From Paenibacillus sp. BIHB 4019 (GTDB lineage Bacteria > Bacillota > Bacilli > Paenibacillales > Paenibacillaceae), in NCBI RefSeq assembly GCF_002741035.1, contig NZ_CP016808.1, positions 1,302,001 through 1,366,000 of the forward strand: a DNA stretch of 64,000 bases. Reading direction: 5' to 3'. The translations under genes and the position numbers were made by a program. The notes under the pieces were generated by a model. That model saw nothing but the letters and a program-made list of their open reading frames with translations, had not been told where the DNA came from and did no database searches. Positions 54,047 through 62,971 of the stretch are shown piece after piece. The first letter of the stretch is position 1. Each line of letters opens with the position of its first letter.

Positions 54047-55900
54047 ATGGTTCGCGGTACGGCACGTTTTAGGCTTGACGGAAAGGAGCTTCAGGCGGAC
54101 CGTTTCCATATTCTGCACAGCGGCAAGGGCAGCCTCTTGGACATAGATGGAATTAAGGAACCATTAGAATATTATCTCATTCTTTATAAAGCTTCGCTGC
54201 CGCTCCTGACGGCTCCATTTATTCGAAAGCTTGCGGATAATAAAAGTCCTTTTCATAGACAATATGAATTCGCTCCCCATGATCCGGTTGTGCTGCTTCA
54301 TTTGGCGAAGACGATGCAGCAGCGGTGGCATGAAACTCATTCCCTACAGCGTATTCATGTCAAAGCCTTGTTTTATCAGTTCATCTACGAGGTGGAACAG
54401 CAATTGCAAATGCAAGGCAAACAGGCCATTCAGCCTGACCTTGTGGAGCAGGTCATCCGGCATATTCGTGAATGCTATAGCACGCCGATTACACTCGCAT
54501 CCATCGCCCGATTGTTGAATTATAGCGCCCCTTATGTGTCCAAGCAGTTTAAAAATAAGACTGGCTACAGCTTAATTGATTTTCTAATTCTAACTCGTGT
54601 GGATAAGGCGAAGGAGCTGCTGCTTCATTCAGAAGCTTCGCTCCAAGAAATTTCCAGCAGCGTGGGATACCCGGATTTATCTTATTTCATACGTATTTTC
54701 AAAAAGACGACCGGTGTAACACCCGGAAGCTTCAAAGCACAGGCTGGCAGCAGCCGGCAAGAAGCAGATCGTCCTACGCTTATGCTTAGATTGTCTGATG
54801 CAGCACGGGGGTTTCGACGTTATATTGATATGGAACATGATAATGATTATCAATATGTCGAAGAAGGGGAATTCACGATGTACAAAGGAACCAAAACCTC
54901 CATGGGAGCAACCGTGCTGTTATGTCTAGCCTTAATGCTCAGCGCCTGCTCCAGCGGCAGTGGAGCTGCTAATTCCATAGCTTCCAGTACCAGCCCTGCT
55001 GCCTCCACCCAGACGCAGAACAATAGTCCGGCTGCAAGCCAAACGAATGCTGAACCTGCTCCAAGCGTATATACAGACAGTCAGGGGCATGAGGTGCAGC
55101 TTCCCGAAAGTCCAAAGCGCGTTGTACTCCAAGGCAATTCAATCGGCGATCTGCTGGCGCTAGGCATTCAGCCCATCGGCGTTGATCGCCGGTTTATTGA
55201 TGAATCCGTCTATTTGGACAAAGAACAGACCAAGGCGCAGGATATTGGTTTTCCAACCAATTTTGAAGCTCTTGTAGACTTGGCTCCCGATCTGACGATG
55301 CTCGGTTATGTTTTAGATAAACAGTACGAAGAAGTATCAAAAATATCGCCGACCGTCGTTTTTGATCAAAGCCTGCCATTAGCCGAGCGCCTCCCCATCA
55401 TTGGAGAAATCGTCGGCAAACAAGCCGAGGCCAAGCAGCTGCTTGCCGATTATGATGCTAAAGCTGAGAACATGTGGAGTGAGCTGCATAAGGCAGGAAA
55501 GCTTACTGAAGGCGAAACAGCGGTCGTGTTAATTTATTATTGGAGCAAAGATATGTATTTGATGAAAACCGGCGGTCTTGCCTCTTTATTGTATCAGCAA
55601 TCAGGCTACCAAATGTCTGAGCGGGTAAAGGAGCTTGAACCGGCCGCTGGCTCTCCCTATATTGAGGTTTCAAAAGAGCTCATGCACGACATGCTCATCG
55701 GGGACCGCCTATTCATCTTGTATCCACACAATGAAGATGCGGAAGCCTCCTTTGCTGAACTGCTGGAAACATCCCTTTGGAAATCGCTCCCTGCCGTCAA
55801 GAGCGGAAAAGTCACTTTTGTCGAGACAAAATGGAATTACGAGGACATGCTGACTAGTGATATGCTGCTGGACGAGCTTCCCAAGCTGTTGGCTCAATAA
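54047..55900 (+). CDS. AraC regulator fused to siderophore-binding lipoprotein (fusion D)
   Basis: 617 residues from the first in-frame ATG (660 if read from TTG 53918 through a TAG at codon 2). AraC sensor region, helix-turn-helix (IARLLNYSAPYVSKQFKNKTG; VGYPDLSYFIRIFKKTTG), linker RYIDMEHDNDYQYVEEG, hydrophobic segment and lipobox MLSAC, then a siderophore-binding domain (KRVVLQGNSIGDLLALGIQPIG; APDLTMLGYVLDKQ). GAAGGGGA and an in-frame ATG at 54878 could start a free 340-residue lipoprotein. A perfect Fur box is translated within the linker. Even if the regulator half is dead, the lipoprotein half could be made from the inner start. Confidence 0.85.
   Translation: MVRGTARFRLDGKELQADRFHILHSGKGSLLDIDGIKEPLEYYLILYKASLPLLTAPFIRKLADNKSPFHRQYEFAPHDPVVLLHLAKTMQQRWHETHSLQRIHVKALFYQFIYEVEQQLQMQGKQAIQPDLVEQVIRHIRECYSTPITLASIARLLNYSAPYVSKQFKNKTGYSLIDFLILTRVDKAKELLLHSEASLQEISSSVGYPDLSYFIRIFKKTTGVTPGSFKAQAGSSRQEADRPTLMLRLSDAARGFRRYIDMEHDNDYQYVEEGEFTMYKGTKTSMGATVLLCLALMLSACSSGSGAANSIASSTSPAASTQTQNNSPAASQTNAEPAPSVYTDSQGHEVQLPESPKRVVLQGNSIGDLLALGIQPIGVDRRFIDESVYLDKEQTKAQDIGFPTNFEALVDLAPDLTMLGYVLDKQYEEVSKISPTVVFDQSLPLAERLPIIGEIVGKQAEAKQLLADYDAKAENMWSELHKAGKLTEGETAVVLIYYWSKDMYLMKTGGLASLLYQQSGYQMSERVKELEPAAGSPYIEVSKELMHDMLIGDRLFILYPHNEDAEASFAELLETSLWKSLPAVKSGKVTFVETKWNYEDMLTSDMLLDELPKLLAQ
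54838..54852 (+). promoter_or_regulatory. Perfect Fur box inside fusion D
   Basis: TGATAATGATTATCA, exact 7-1-7 consensus, read in frame as part of HDNDYQ, 26 bases before the internal ATG at 54878. Confidence 0.85.
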
Positions 55901-55967
55901 TATATGAAGACGCTGCAAGCCTAATCGGGGCAATATCCATCCCCCATTGCTTGTGACGCCTAATCAA

Positions 55968-56013
55968 AGAAGGTCTGCGCCCTCCCAATAATGGAGGATG
56001 CAGACCTTCTTCT
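55968..56013. terminator. Bidirectional terminator
   Basis: GAAGGTCTGC/GCAGACCTTC with inner CCTCC/GGAGG between the convergent fusion D and reductase genes. Confidence 0.85.
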
Positions 56014-56023
56014 GTGTATTTTT

Positions 56024-56770
56024 CTACCTCTGAGCGATCGGGCAATTGCAGCAATAACCAAACTCCGCCTCAAGCTTATAAGCCAGACAGCAGATCGCCT
56101 TCACAGCCATCATCTGCCCAGGTTCAGTCGGATGCGCCATAAATTTCGGCGTTATGCGGAAAGGATTGCGGCTCAGCCCGAAACTTTCCGGCTCCATGTC
56201 CCAGGTCCAGCGCCTGAAGCGCTCGCGGACTGCTGCCTGGCTCTCCTCATCCTCCGGCTCCATAGCTTCATCTTCCATATAGCCATAGAGAGAAGTATAT
56301 ATCTGCTTCCACAGCAAGGCAGCTTGGGTTTGTGATGCCTGCGAAAGCGCCGCAATAATCGGCCTCACTTCATCCCTATAGAAAATCGCCAGCGCAGCTT
56401 GAGCATTTCCAGCAGGCTCCTGGGCAGAAGGCGTGGCGGGAATAGTCTCACTCCAGCCCTCATAAACACGAAAGGAAAAGAGCGGCATTCCATCCATTAG
56501 ACTGAGCTGCACCGACATATTCGTCATCCGCAAAGCTGCGGCTCTACGATCTGCGGCGGCGAGCATGCTGTGCATGGCTCCACAAACGCCTGCGTACCAG
56601 CTGCAAAACAAAGCTGCGGCTACGCGTTTTTCCCCGGTTCCAATCATCGGGGCGTATGCTCGGAGCAGAAGCTCGGCGTTTTGCGGCTCGCTCAATTCCT
56701 CAAGCGAAAAGCTCAGTACGATGTCCTCTGCTGTCTTCGAAGTAATAAAAAACTTCTCCGATAATGGCAT
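56024..56770 (-). CDS. FhuF-like ferric-siderophore reductase
   Basis: 248 residues. The C-terminus carries ICCLAYKLEAEFGYCCNC: a Cys pair, 11 residues, then a further Cys cluster. This resembles the CC-x10-C-x2-C [2Fe-2S] ligand set of FhuF with one extra residue and one extra Cys. The rest lacks signal peptide or membrane segments, consistent with a cytoplasmic reductase that removes iron from imported siderophores. It starts 5 bases after the stop of the binding-protein gene, so it is in its operon. Confidence 0.82.
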   Translation of the reverse strand: MPLSEKFFITSKTAEDIVLSFSLEELSEPQNAELLLRAYAPMIGTGEKRVAAALFCSWYAGVCGAMHSMLAAADRRAAALRMTNMSVQLSLMDGMPLFSFRVYEGWSETIPATPSAQEPAGNAQAALAIFYRDEVRPIIAALSQASQTQAALLWKQIYTSLYGYMEDEAMEPEDEESQAAVRERFRRWTWDMEPESFGLSRNPFRITPKFMAHPTEPGQMMAVKAICCLAYKLEAEFGYCCNCPIAQR

Positions 56771-56775
56771 CGCCT

Positions 56776-57795
56776 CTATTTGCCTTTATTTTCGAAAGCC
56801 TGAAGAACAGCATTTATGGCATAGCTATTTGCCAGCGGGGACATGCCAAGGCTGAACCATTCTTTTCCGCCCATCATGTACACTTGATTTTTCTTCACTG
56901 CCGTCATGTTTTTCCATAATGAGCTTTCGAGCATATCCTTGTAAGCTTTTTGAATGACGGCATTGCTCTCGTCGTCCAACTGCACAATGATATGATCGGG
57001 GTTGTATTCCGGCAGCTTCTCAAGCGATATCGTGAGCGACTGCTCGCTCTGCGGGAAGTTCGCGATTGGCTTAAGTCCCAGCGTCTTATGAATAAAGCTG
57101 CCGCGATCAATGTTTTCACTATAAAGAACGATGCCTTTCGGCATAATCATCATATACATGACGGTTTCGTCGCCAACGAGAGTATCCAGCTTCTCTTTGG
57201 CTGCCAATTCCTGATCCTCTAAATCTTGAATGACTTTATCCGCAGCCTCTGGCTTGCCTAACACGCCAGCGATATCCTTCAGCTCATCACGCCAGTCATC
57301 GCGCTGCGGCAGCAGCACCGTCGGTGCGATCTTCGCAAGCTGATCGTAATCTTTGTCCGACCACCATACGGGTGCGATAATCAGATCAGGCTCAGCGGCT
57401 AATATTTTCTCAAAATCAGGCGTTTCGGCGATGCCCATTTTAATTGTATTTTTGAATGCATCCTCCAAATAAGACGGAAACTCCGGGTGATAATTTTGCA
57501 CGGCAATTGGCGTAACGCCCAAAGCTTGCAGAAATTCCGGATACACAACGGAAAGCCCAATCACTCGGCTGGGATTTGCCGGAATCGTAATATCGCCCTT
57601 CTCGCTAGCTACCGTACGGACGCTATCCGCTGCCGTGGCACTTGGCTCGCTGGACGAATTGCTCGCCTCTGGCGATGCTGATGGTGAAGCTGCTGCTGTC
57701 GTATTGCCTTGTCCATTGTTCCCCGAGCATGCAGCCATCACAAGCGCCACCAGCGCGATCATGATTAGCGATAATGCTGTCTTCGATTGTTTCAT
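56776..57795 (-). CDS. Siderophore-binding lipoprotein, operon with the reductase
   Basis: 339 residues from the ATG at 57795, after AGGAGGG; a longer in-frame reading begins upstream of that ribosome binding site. Lipobox VMAAC near residue 23, Asn/Ala/Ser-rich tether, then a PF01497-type domain (SRVIGLSVVYPEFLQALGVTPIA; EPDLIIAPVWWSDKDYDQLAKI). Preceded by a Fur-like box and by the Btr-like gene. No permease or ATPase adjoins it. Confidence 0.92.
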   Translation of the reverse strand: MKQSKTALSLIMIALVALVMAACSGNNGQGNTTAAASPSASPEASNSSSEPSATAADSVRTVASEKGDITIPANPSRVIGLSVVYPEFLQALGVTPIAVQNYHPEFPSYLEDAFKNTIKMGIAETPDFEKILAAEPDLIIAPVWWSDKDYDQLAKIAPTVLLPQRDDWRDELKDIAGVLGKPEAADKVIQDLEDQELAAKEKLDTLVGDETVMYMMIMPKGIVLYSENIDRGSFIHKTLGLKPIANFPQSEQSLTISLEKLPEYNPDHIIVQLDDESNAVIQKAYKDMLESSLWKNMTAVKKNQVYMMGGKEWFSLGMSPLANSYAINAVLQAFENKGK

Positions 57796-57840
57796 TTTTC
57801 TGTACCCTCCTGAGCGGTCGATATATTTCATTTCTCATCA

Positions 57841-57940
57841 AGCGTAAACGCCTGTCGCTGTCCTCTGGCGGCAAAGCTAGCGTTTCGCGTTGAAATATAG
57901 GGAAGGATGGAAAAATCATATCCTTGCCTATATTTTTAAA
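57841..57940 (+). repeat. Dispersed two-hairpin repeat, copy 2
   Basis: Same order and spacing as the element at 7528: outer stem AAACGC (57846-57851)/GCGTTT (57880-57885), inner GCTGTC/GGCGGC with loop CTCT, then stem 57893-57908 with 57920-57935. Outer stem bases differ from copy 1 yet still pair. Confidence 0.75.
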
Positions 57941-57941
57941 A

Positions 57942-57956
57942 TGAGAATCAATATCA
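57942..57956 (-). promoter_or_regulatory. Fur-like box before the binding protein-reductase operon
   Basis: TGAGAATCAATATCA, 7-1-7 with about three changes, lies about 150 bases before the start at 57795, on the far side of the hairpin repeat. Confidence 0.55.
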
Positions 57957-58013
57957 CTGTTAGGAGTATAACGGATACTTTCCTCCTCGCCTATCGACGA
58001 TCTCGCCAACATT

Positions 58014-59660
58014 TTATGCACGATTACGCCAAAGCTTTAACACCTCGTCCAAAACCAAATCCTGCGTGAACGCTGTATATTCGGTCCATGGATAAGAAGG
58101 AAGCTGGTCGATCCGCCTATTTCTGACTGCCTTCAGCTGCCCCCACGCCTCTGATTGCCGCAGCTCCTGCCAGGCTGCTTGCGCCTTTGCATCGTCATCT
58201 ACAATGAGCAGAAGCCTATCCGCATCCGTATGCAGCAGTTTTTCTAGCGTCCATTGATGCTCGGGCTGATCTAGCATGATGCCTGCCGCTGGCGCAATTT
58301 GGAGATCGTCATAAAACACCTCGCCCAAGCTTCTGCTGCCCAAAATGGTAATCGCATGCCCCGATATTCGGGCAATGAGCAGACGATCGTTGCCCCATGC
58401 CTTCTTCACCTGCTCCCGCACAGCACGTGTTTTTCGCTCGTACTGATCGAGCCAAGCTTCCGCTTCCGAGGACTTGTCCAGCCACTGGGCAAGCAATGTT
58501 AGCTGCATTCGCCAATCATGCTCCAGCCATGGCATCAAATAAGTTGATGCCAGCTCTTCCAGCTTCTTCTCTGCTTCCGCGCTTGTAAATGCTTTAAGCC
58601 CGATGATGTAGTCCGGGTTCGTACTGCGTATCTGCTCTATTTTCACATCATCATCCTGCGCTAAGGGCAGAACCGAATCGGTGTCGTATTTTCGACGGTA
58701 ATATTCGGTCCATGGATGATCGGCTGGAGCCGCATGAGGCGTAATATGCAGCGCCAGCAAATGTCCGATCATGTTGGCATGATAGGCTACGATTCTTTTT
58801 TTAGCATTTTTCATATATGCAGCAGGCGGCGTGCCCGTTATTTTTTTGAATTTGCGCCGAAAATAAAGCTCATCCTGATAGCCGACATAGCTGGCGATAT
58901 CTTTAAGCTGGTATTCCGAGTCGGGCTTCATCAGCTCTTGGGCTTGCCTAATGCGATATCTTGCCAAATATTCAATGGCGCTCCAGCCATAGGTTTGCTT
59001 AAACAGCCGGATAAAATGCCGCGAGCTAATGCCGGCCTCCCTCGCCAATAGCTCAATGGTCAGCTCCTCGCGGTAATGCTGCTCGATATATAACTTGGCA
59101 CGCTCCATTGCGGCCTCGGACTCCGTATCCAATATGCGCTTGCCATCTCGCAGCAGGCTGTACAGCAGCTCATAAAATTGAATTTGACCGCGCATTCGCT
59201 GCAAGCGATTGCCGCTTTTTATCGTATGGCCCATAGCCTCGCAAAGTGCACTCCATTCGATCATGGAGGTTACCACGACTTCTCCTTCGACGGGAAACCG
59301 CAGATTTTGGGGCTGCGGCTCGTTCTGCGTTTGCCGCTCCGACGTTTCGGGCTGCTCAAACACATCAAAGCGCACAACATAAAGTCCACGCTCGCCCGAA
59401 ACGTCTAGAAATGCCTCGACTAGTTGGCCAGGCATACAAACAAAGGCACTGCCTGCCCTTAGCTCCGAATACCGCCCGTCTACAGTAATCCAGCCTCTGC
59501 CGGATGCAGCAAGCAGCAGCATATGCGATTCGATGAATTGCAGCCGAAACGACCAGCTTCCCGAGCTGCTATCGTTTTTTTCGACCCCTCTAAGCTTGAA
59601 CCACATGTTGTCCAGCCGCTCATATTCGCCTGCTTGCGAAGCGTATTCATAATCGGACAT
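58014..59660 (-). CDS. Btr-like regulator, long form
   Basis: 548 residues from the ATG at 59660 (AAGGTGG upstream). Residues about 10-150 form the AraC sensor region (LLLAASGRGWITVDGRYSEL). Residues about 185-290 form the helix-turn-helix (LLAREAGISSRHFIRLFKQTYG; IASYVGYQDELYFRRKFKKITG). Residues 295-545 are a siderophore-binding-like domain (RIVAYHANMIGHLLALHITPHA) without signal peptide. This is the architecture and length of B. subtilis Btr, which binds imported bacillibactin and activates its uptake genes. The downstream binding protein and reductase are likely targets. Confidence 0.9.
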   Translation of the reverse strand: MSDYEYASQAGEYERLDNMWFKLRGVEKNDSSSGSWSFRLQFIESHMLLLAASGRGWITVDGRYSELRAGSAFVCMPGQLVEAFLDVSGERGLYVVRFDVFEQPETSERQTQNEPQPQNLRFPVEGEVVVTSMIEWSALCEAMGHTIKSGNRLQRMRGQIQFYELLYSLLRDGKRILDTESEAAMERAKLYIEQHYREELTIELLAREAGISSRHFIRLFKQTYGWSAIEYLARYRIRQAQELMKPDSEYQLKDIASYVGYQDELYFRRKFKKITGTPPAAYMKNAKKRIVAYHANMIGHLLALHITPHAAPADHPWTEYYRRKYDTDSVLPLAQDDDVKIEQIRSTNPDYIIGLKAFTSAEAEKKLEELASTYLMPWLEHDWRMQLTLLAQWLDKSSEAEAWLDQYERKTRAVREQVKKAWGNDRLLIARISGHAITILGSRSLGEVFYDDLQIAPAAGIMLDQPEHQWTLEKLLHTDADRLLLIVDDDAKAQAAWQELRQSEAWGQLKAVRNRRIDQLPSYPWTEYTAFTQDLVLDEVLKLWRNRA

Positions 59661-59757
59661 CCTGCTCGCCACCTTTTTCTCTTCCGCTTTATGCTTATTA
59701 TTTTATAGGAACGAGCAGCGATAAGAAATACAACCCTCCCCCTCGCGGGTAAAAATA

Positions 59758-59806
59758 GAAAGCTGCCGCCAAGCCGCAGGTTAAATATCCGCAGTTGGCG
59801 ACAGCC
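59758..59806 (-). terminator. Terminator of pectate lyase 2
   Basis: On the minus strand AGGCTGTCGCCAA pairs with TTGGCGGCAGCTT, followed by TCTATTTTT. Confidence 0.85.
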
Positions 59807-59864
59807 TTATTCCTGTTCTTTATATATAACGTTTCATGCAGATTGCAAAAACTTAAGCTTTAGC

Positions 59865-62021
59865 TTAAGACTTATAGCTCGTTTGAAGCCAATTCGCTTT
59901 GGACCACGAAAGCTTGCCTGCACCCGATCCGTCAGCCGCGACAAGTCTTGCTTTTAAAGCGGCTGGGTCATCTGGAGTATAGCTATATGGAAGCGATTTG
60001 AGTCCGTTCCAAGCAAAAGGCTTAATAGCTGCCGGCACAGGTGAAAGCGGGCTTTTGGCAGAACTGCTGTCCCCTCTGAACGTCGCTCCATCGAGTGAGT
60101 AGATCGTGTCGAGTGCCGCAATTTTTCCCGTATAGGTGGAATCGCCTGCATCTGCCTGATTATTGCGGAGCGGATACGTGACATCAATGATGACAGATTT
60201 CTCAACGAGCACGGCCCCACCCTCGGTCGAAATCGCACCGTTGCTTGTAATTCCAAAATGATAGCCTTTGCCGGAAATCGCCTTCTCCATGGACGAGGTC
60301 AGCCGTTTTTTGGAGCTTCTTGCTCCTGCGCTGTCCATCACGATGTTATAGACATGGACATTGCCGCCCCGCAGACGCGGCATCCGATCCTGCACGTCTT
60401 GATAATAATTGTGATGAAGCGTCACTTCAAGCGCGGCGTTATCGCTGGCGAATTCAGTAGCCCCAATCAGATGGCCCTTCTTTTGGCTGGATGCGATGGC
60501 AATAATATCTTCTTTGCTTAACCCAACCGAGCTGCTTCTTAAAAAAGCGTACATCGGATAATCCGATTTATTCGCCTCCATCGCATTGATTTGCTTGGTG
60601 ACCCAGCTGTTAGCACTTTGGTCATCAGCCAGGAAGGAGGACCAGGAAATCGTGACGCCCGTGCTGCCTTTTTTCACATCGACAAGACCATCATAAGCTT
60701 TGTGGAACGTACAGTGGTCAATCCATATGTTGCTGCTGTTTTCCACCGTTATATAGTCCCAGTCATTTTTATCGTAATTGCCTTTCGTCGCTTCATCCCA
60801 TTCCCACAGCTCGTCAAATTCAAGATTGCGAATGATGACATTCGTGCTTCTTTTGAAGGTAAAAGCGGCATGCTTAATCGTTGCCCCCTTCGCCGAGAAG
60901 ATCGTCAAATCGTTGAAATCATCAACCGTCACCTTGCTGATTCCCGTTTCCATTAAAACCGGGTGCGTTAATGCGCTATTATGGGCAGCGAAAGGCGATG
61001 TTTGGGCCTCTTTCGGAATCTCATTCCACCCCAAGTCAAGATCGTTCATAATTTCAATGACCTTATATCCCGACCCTTTCTTTAGCGCAAGAGCAAGATC
61101 CTTGGCATCATACACTTTCATATAACGGGAATCCGTTTCTGAAATCATGCCCCCACCCGTGCTGCCCTGCGCAAAGCCTGCCAAATTGTACTGGCCTGCC
61201 TTTCCTGCTGGCGGTGAAGGAACGAGCGTTGGCACAGGTATCGGTTCAACCGATGGGGTTGAAGACGGTATCGCCGTTGGTGTCGCCGTTGGTTCAATTG
61301 ACGGTTTAGTCGATGGCTCGTTTGACGGCACTGCTGTCGGAGCAGGCGTCGGAACTGGTGTTGGCGCCACAGTCGGCTCGGTTGATGGATGCGTTGCATC
61401 TGGCGAGCTATCTGCAATCTTCACATTATCGAACTTGGCGATGGACTTAAACGTAACGAGTCCCGCGGCACCCGCCGCCAAGCTGGTATCGGCAGCCGAC
61501 AGCTCCAGCTTGCCGTCTACATACATGTTGATTGTCGTTCCGCTCATTTCGAGCTTTACCTTATACCATACGCCAGCCTCTAAAGCATAACCCGCTTTGC
61601 TAGCTAACGTCGTTGTCGAACCATTCACTTTCTTTCTAATTTCCAGCGCACCGCCGTTGCTATTGTACAGCGATGCCGCATAAAAGTTATTGCCATCTAT
61701 ATAACGGCCTGCCACATAGGTTCTCGTCGATCCATTAAAATCGACAACCTGTACGTCAGCCTCAACCGAATAATCGCTCCATGACTGGCTGCCAGCAACC
61801 GCACGCCCTTCGCTTGTGCCAGACTGGAAATAGGCTTTATTGCCTTTCTCATTAACGACAGACCAGCTTCCGCTAGAAGGTGTCCAATTGCCAGCACCTG
61901 CATCAAAAGTGTCTTCCATTAGCGCAGCTGCGTTTGCCGGATAAACATAGCAAAGCGAAAGCACAAGCGCTGCACACAAAGCCAAAATCACATTCCTCTT
62001 TAAAAAATAATCCAATTTCAT
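59865..62021 (-). CDS. Secreted pectate lyase (PL1) with N-terminal carbohydrate-binding-like domain, copy 2
   Basis: 718 residues, preceded by AAAGAGGAG. Signal peptide to about residue 32, jelly-roll domain (about 33-205), a longer Pro/Thr/Ser/Glu linker (about 208-270) than copy 1, then the PL1 beta-helix with WIDHCTFHKAYDGLVDVKKG and QDRMPRLRGGNVHVYNIV. Very similar to the protein at 51644 in both folded domains, while the linkers differ. The pair is a duplication now separated by about 6 kb of iron-uptake genes. Confidence 0.93.
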   Translation of the reverse strand: MKLDYFLKRNVILALCAALVLSLCYVYPANAAALMEDTFDAGAGNWTPSSGSWSVVNEKGNKAYFQSGTSEGRAVAGSQSWSDYSVEADVQVVDFNGSTRTYVAGRYIDGNNFYAASLYNSNGGALEIRKKVNGSTTTLASKAGYALEAGVWYKVKLEMSGTTINMYVDGKLELSAADTSLAAGAAGLVTFKSIAKFDNVKIADSSPDATHPSTEPTVAPTPVPTPAPTAVPSNEPSTKPSIEPTATPTAIPSSTPSVEPIPVPTLVPSPPAGKAGQYNLAGFAQGSTGGGMISETDSRYMKVYDAKDLALALKKGSGYKVIEIMNDLDLGWNEIPKEAQTSPFAAHNSALTHPVLMETGISKVTVDDFNDLTIFSAKGATIKHAAFTFKRSTNVIIRNLEFDELWEWDEATKGNYDKNDWDYITVENSSNIWIDHCTFHKAYDGLVDVKKGSTGVTISWSSFLADDQSANSWVTKQINAMEANKSDYPMYAFLRSSSVGLSKEDIIAIASSQKKGHLIGATEFASDNAALEVTLHHNYYQDVQDRMPRLRGGNVHVYNIVMDSAGARSSKKRLTSSMEKAISGKGYHFGITSNGAISTEGGAVLVEKSVIIDVTYPLRNNQADAGDSTYTGKIAALDTIYSLDGATFRGDSSSAKSPLSPVPAAIKPFAWNGLKSLPYSYTPDDPAALKARLVAADGSGAGKLSWSKANWLQTSYKS

Positions 62022-62090
62022 TCTTACTCCTCTTTCCGATAGTAGATTTATAACCTATATAAATATCGGAAATTTTGGAAATATTTAAAT

Positions 62091-62103
62091 AGTCTTTAAG
62101 ACC
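62091..62103 (-). promoter_or_regulatory. Operator-like motif shared by both pectate lyase genes
   Basis: Plus-strand AGTCTTTAAGACC contains the perfect palindrome GTCTT-T-AAGAC. It begins exactly 70 bases before the start at 62021, as in copy 1. Confidence 0.55.
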
Positions 62104-62339
62104 CAAAATAAGGGAATTCATTTCATTCCCGGCTTTGGCGACTATCCCACTGAGCTGCCCTACCCATTCATCCTTTGCCTGAATACAATGAAGTGTGGAG
62201 GCGAGTGTAATCACGCATGCCCCTAATGAAACTAGACAATGGTCGGGGATCGTCTATTACCTCAGAAGGTTCCGCAGCATTCTCTCCTGTATTAAAGTTA
62301 ATATCAGACAAAAGATCTTTAATGTGGGGGTCATGTGGG
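62104..62339. other. Divergent intergenic region
   Basis: Between pectate lyase 2 and the papain-like gene. It holds a small hairpin GGGAAT/ATTCCC (62111-62130). No gene is supported. Confidence 0.35.
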
Positions 62340-62909
62340 ATGAGTATAGAAAAAGAGATTTATGTGCTTCTGACAGATACGGGGACCCTCTTCACAAGGA
62401 TTATCCGAACGTTTACGAAGGATCCGCTGAATCACGCTTCGATCGCTTTTGATTCGGACCTACGCGAAGTGTACAGCTTCGGCAGGAAAAATCCGAACAA
62501 TCCGTTCTTCGGAGGATTCGTCCGGGAAGACGTGAGCAGCGAGTTTTTCGGCGAGTCGATGTGCGCCCTTTATCGATGCACGGTGAGCCCGGTAGTTTAT
62601 GCTAATCTGAGAAATCAGGTTCAGCATTTTGAGCAAAATCAAGATTTGTATAGCTACAATTTGGTCGGCATGTTAGGCATTCTGTTCAATATCGAATGGG
62701 AGCGCAAAAATTCATACTTCTGCTCACAATTCGTGGCGACGATGTTCCAGCAAAGCGGGATGATTCTGATCGACAAGTCGCCGCTGCTCGTAACGCCTGG
62801 CGATCTCCAGCATACGCCCAAGCTGGAATTGGTGTATCATGGGCATCTGAATTCATATGTGGGCTGTCAGAACAGCATGGCCGCGGCAGGCTCGTTCCGC
62901 ACGGCATAG
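62340..62909 (+). CDS. Permuted papain-like (YiiX/NlpC-P60 type) protein
   Basis: 189 residues from the ATG at 62340, 9 bases after GGGGGT; upstream in-frame starts lack a ribosome binding site. The order His before Cys is visible: LNHASIAFDSDLREVYSFGRK holds the candidate His, and NSYFCSQFVATMFQQSG the candidate Cys nucleophile with the family-typical FCSxFV. This is the circularly permuted NlpC/P60 layout. No signal peptide is visible, so it is probably cytoplasmic. Substrate unknown, plausibly an amide or thioester. Confidence 0.72.
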   Translation: MSIEKEIYVLLTDTGTLFTRIIRTFTKDPLNHASIAFDSDLREVYSFGRKNPNNPFFGGFVREDVSSEFFGESMCALYRCTVSPVVYANLRNQVQHFEQNQDLYSYNLVGMLGILFNIEWERKNSYFCSQFVATMFQQSGMILIDKSPLLVTPGDLQHTPKLELVYHGHLNSYVGCQNSMAAAGSFRTA

Positions 62910-62948
62910 AAGGGATCCCGGAAGAAGTCGGGATCCCTTACTTTTTTT
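62910..62948 (+). terminator. Terminator of the papain-like gene
   Basis: AAGGGATCCCG pairs with CGGGATCCCTT, followed by ACTTTTTTT. Confidence 0.9.
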
Positions 62949-62971
62949 CGAAAGCTGGACTAAACTTTCTT

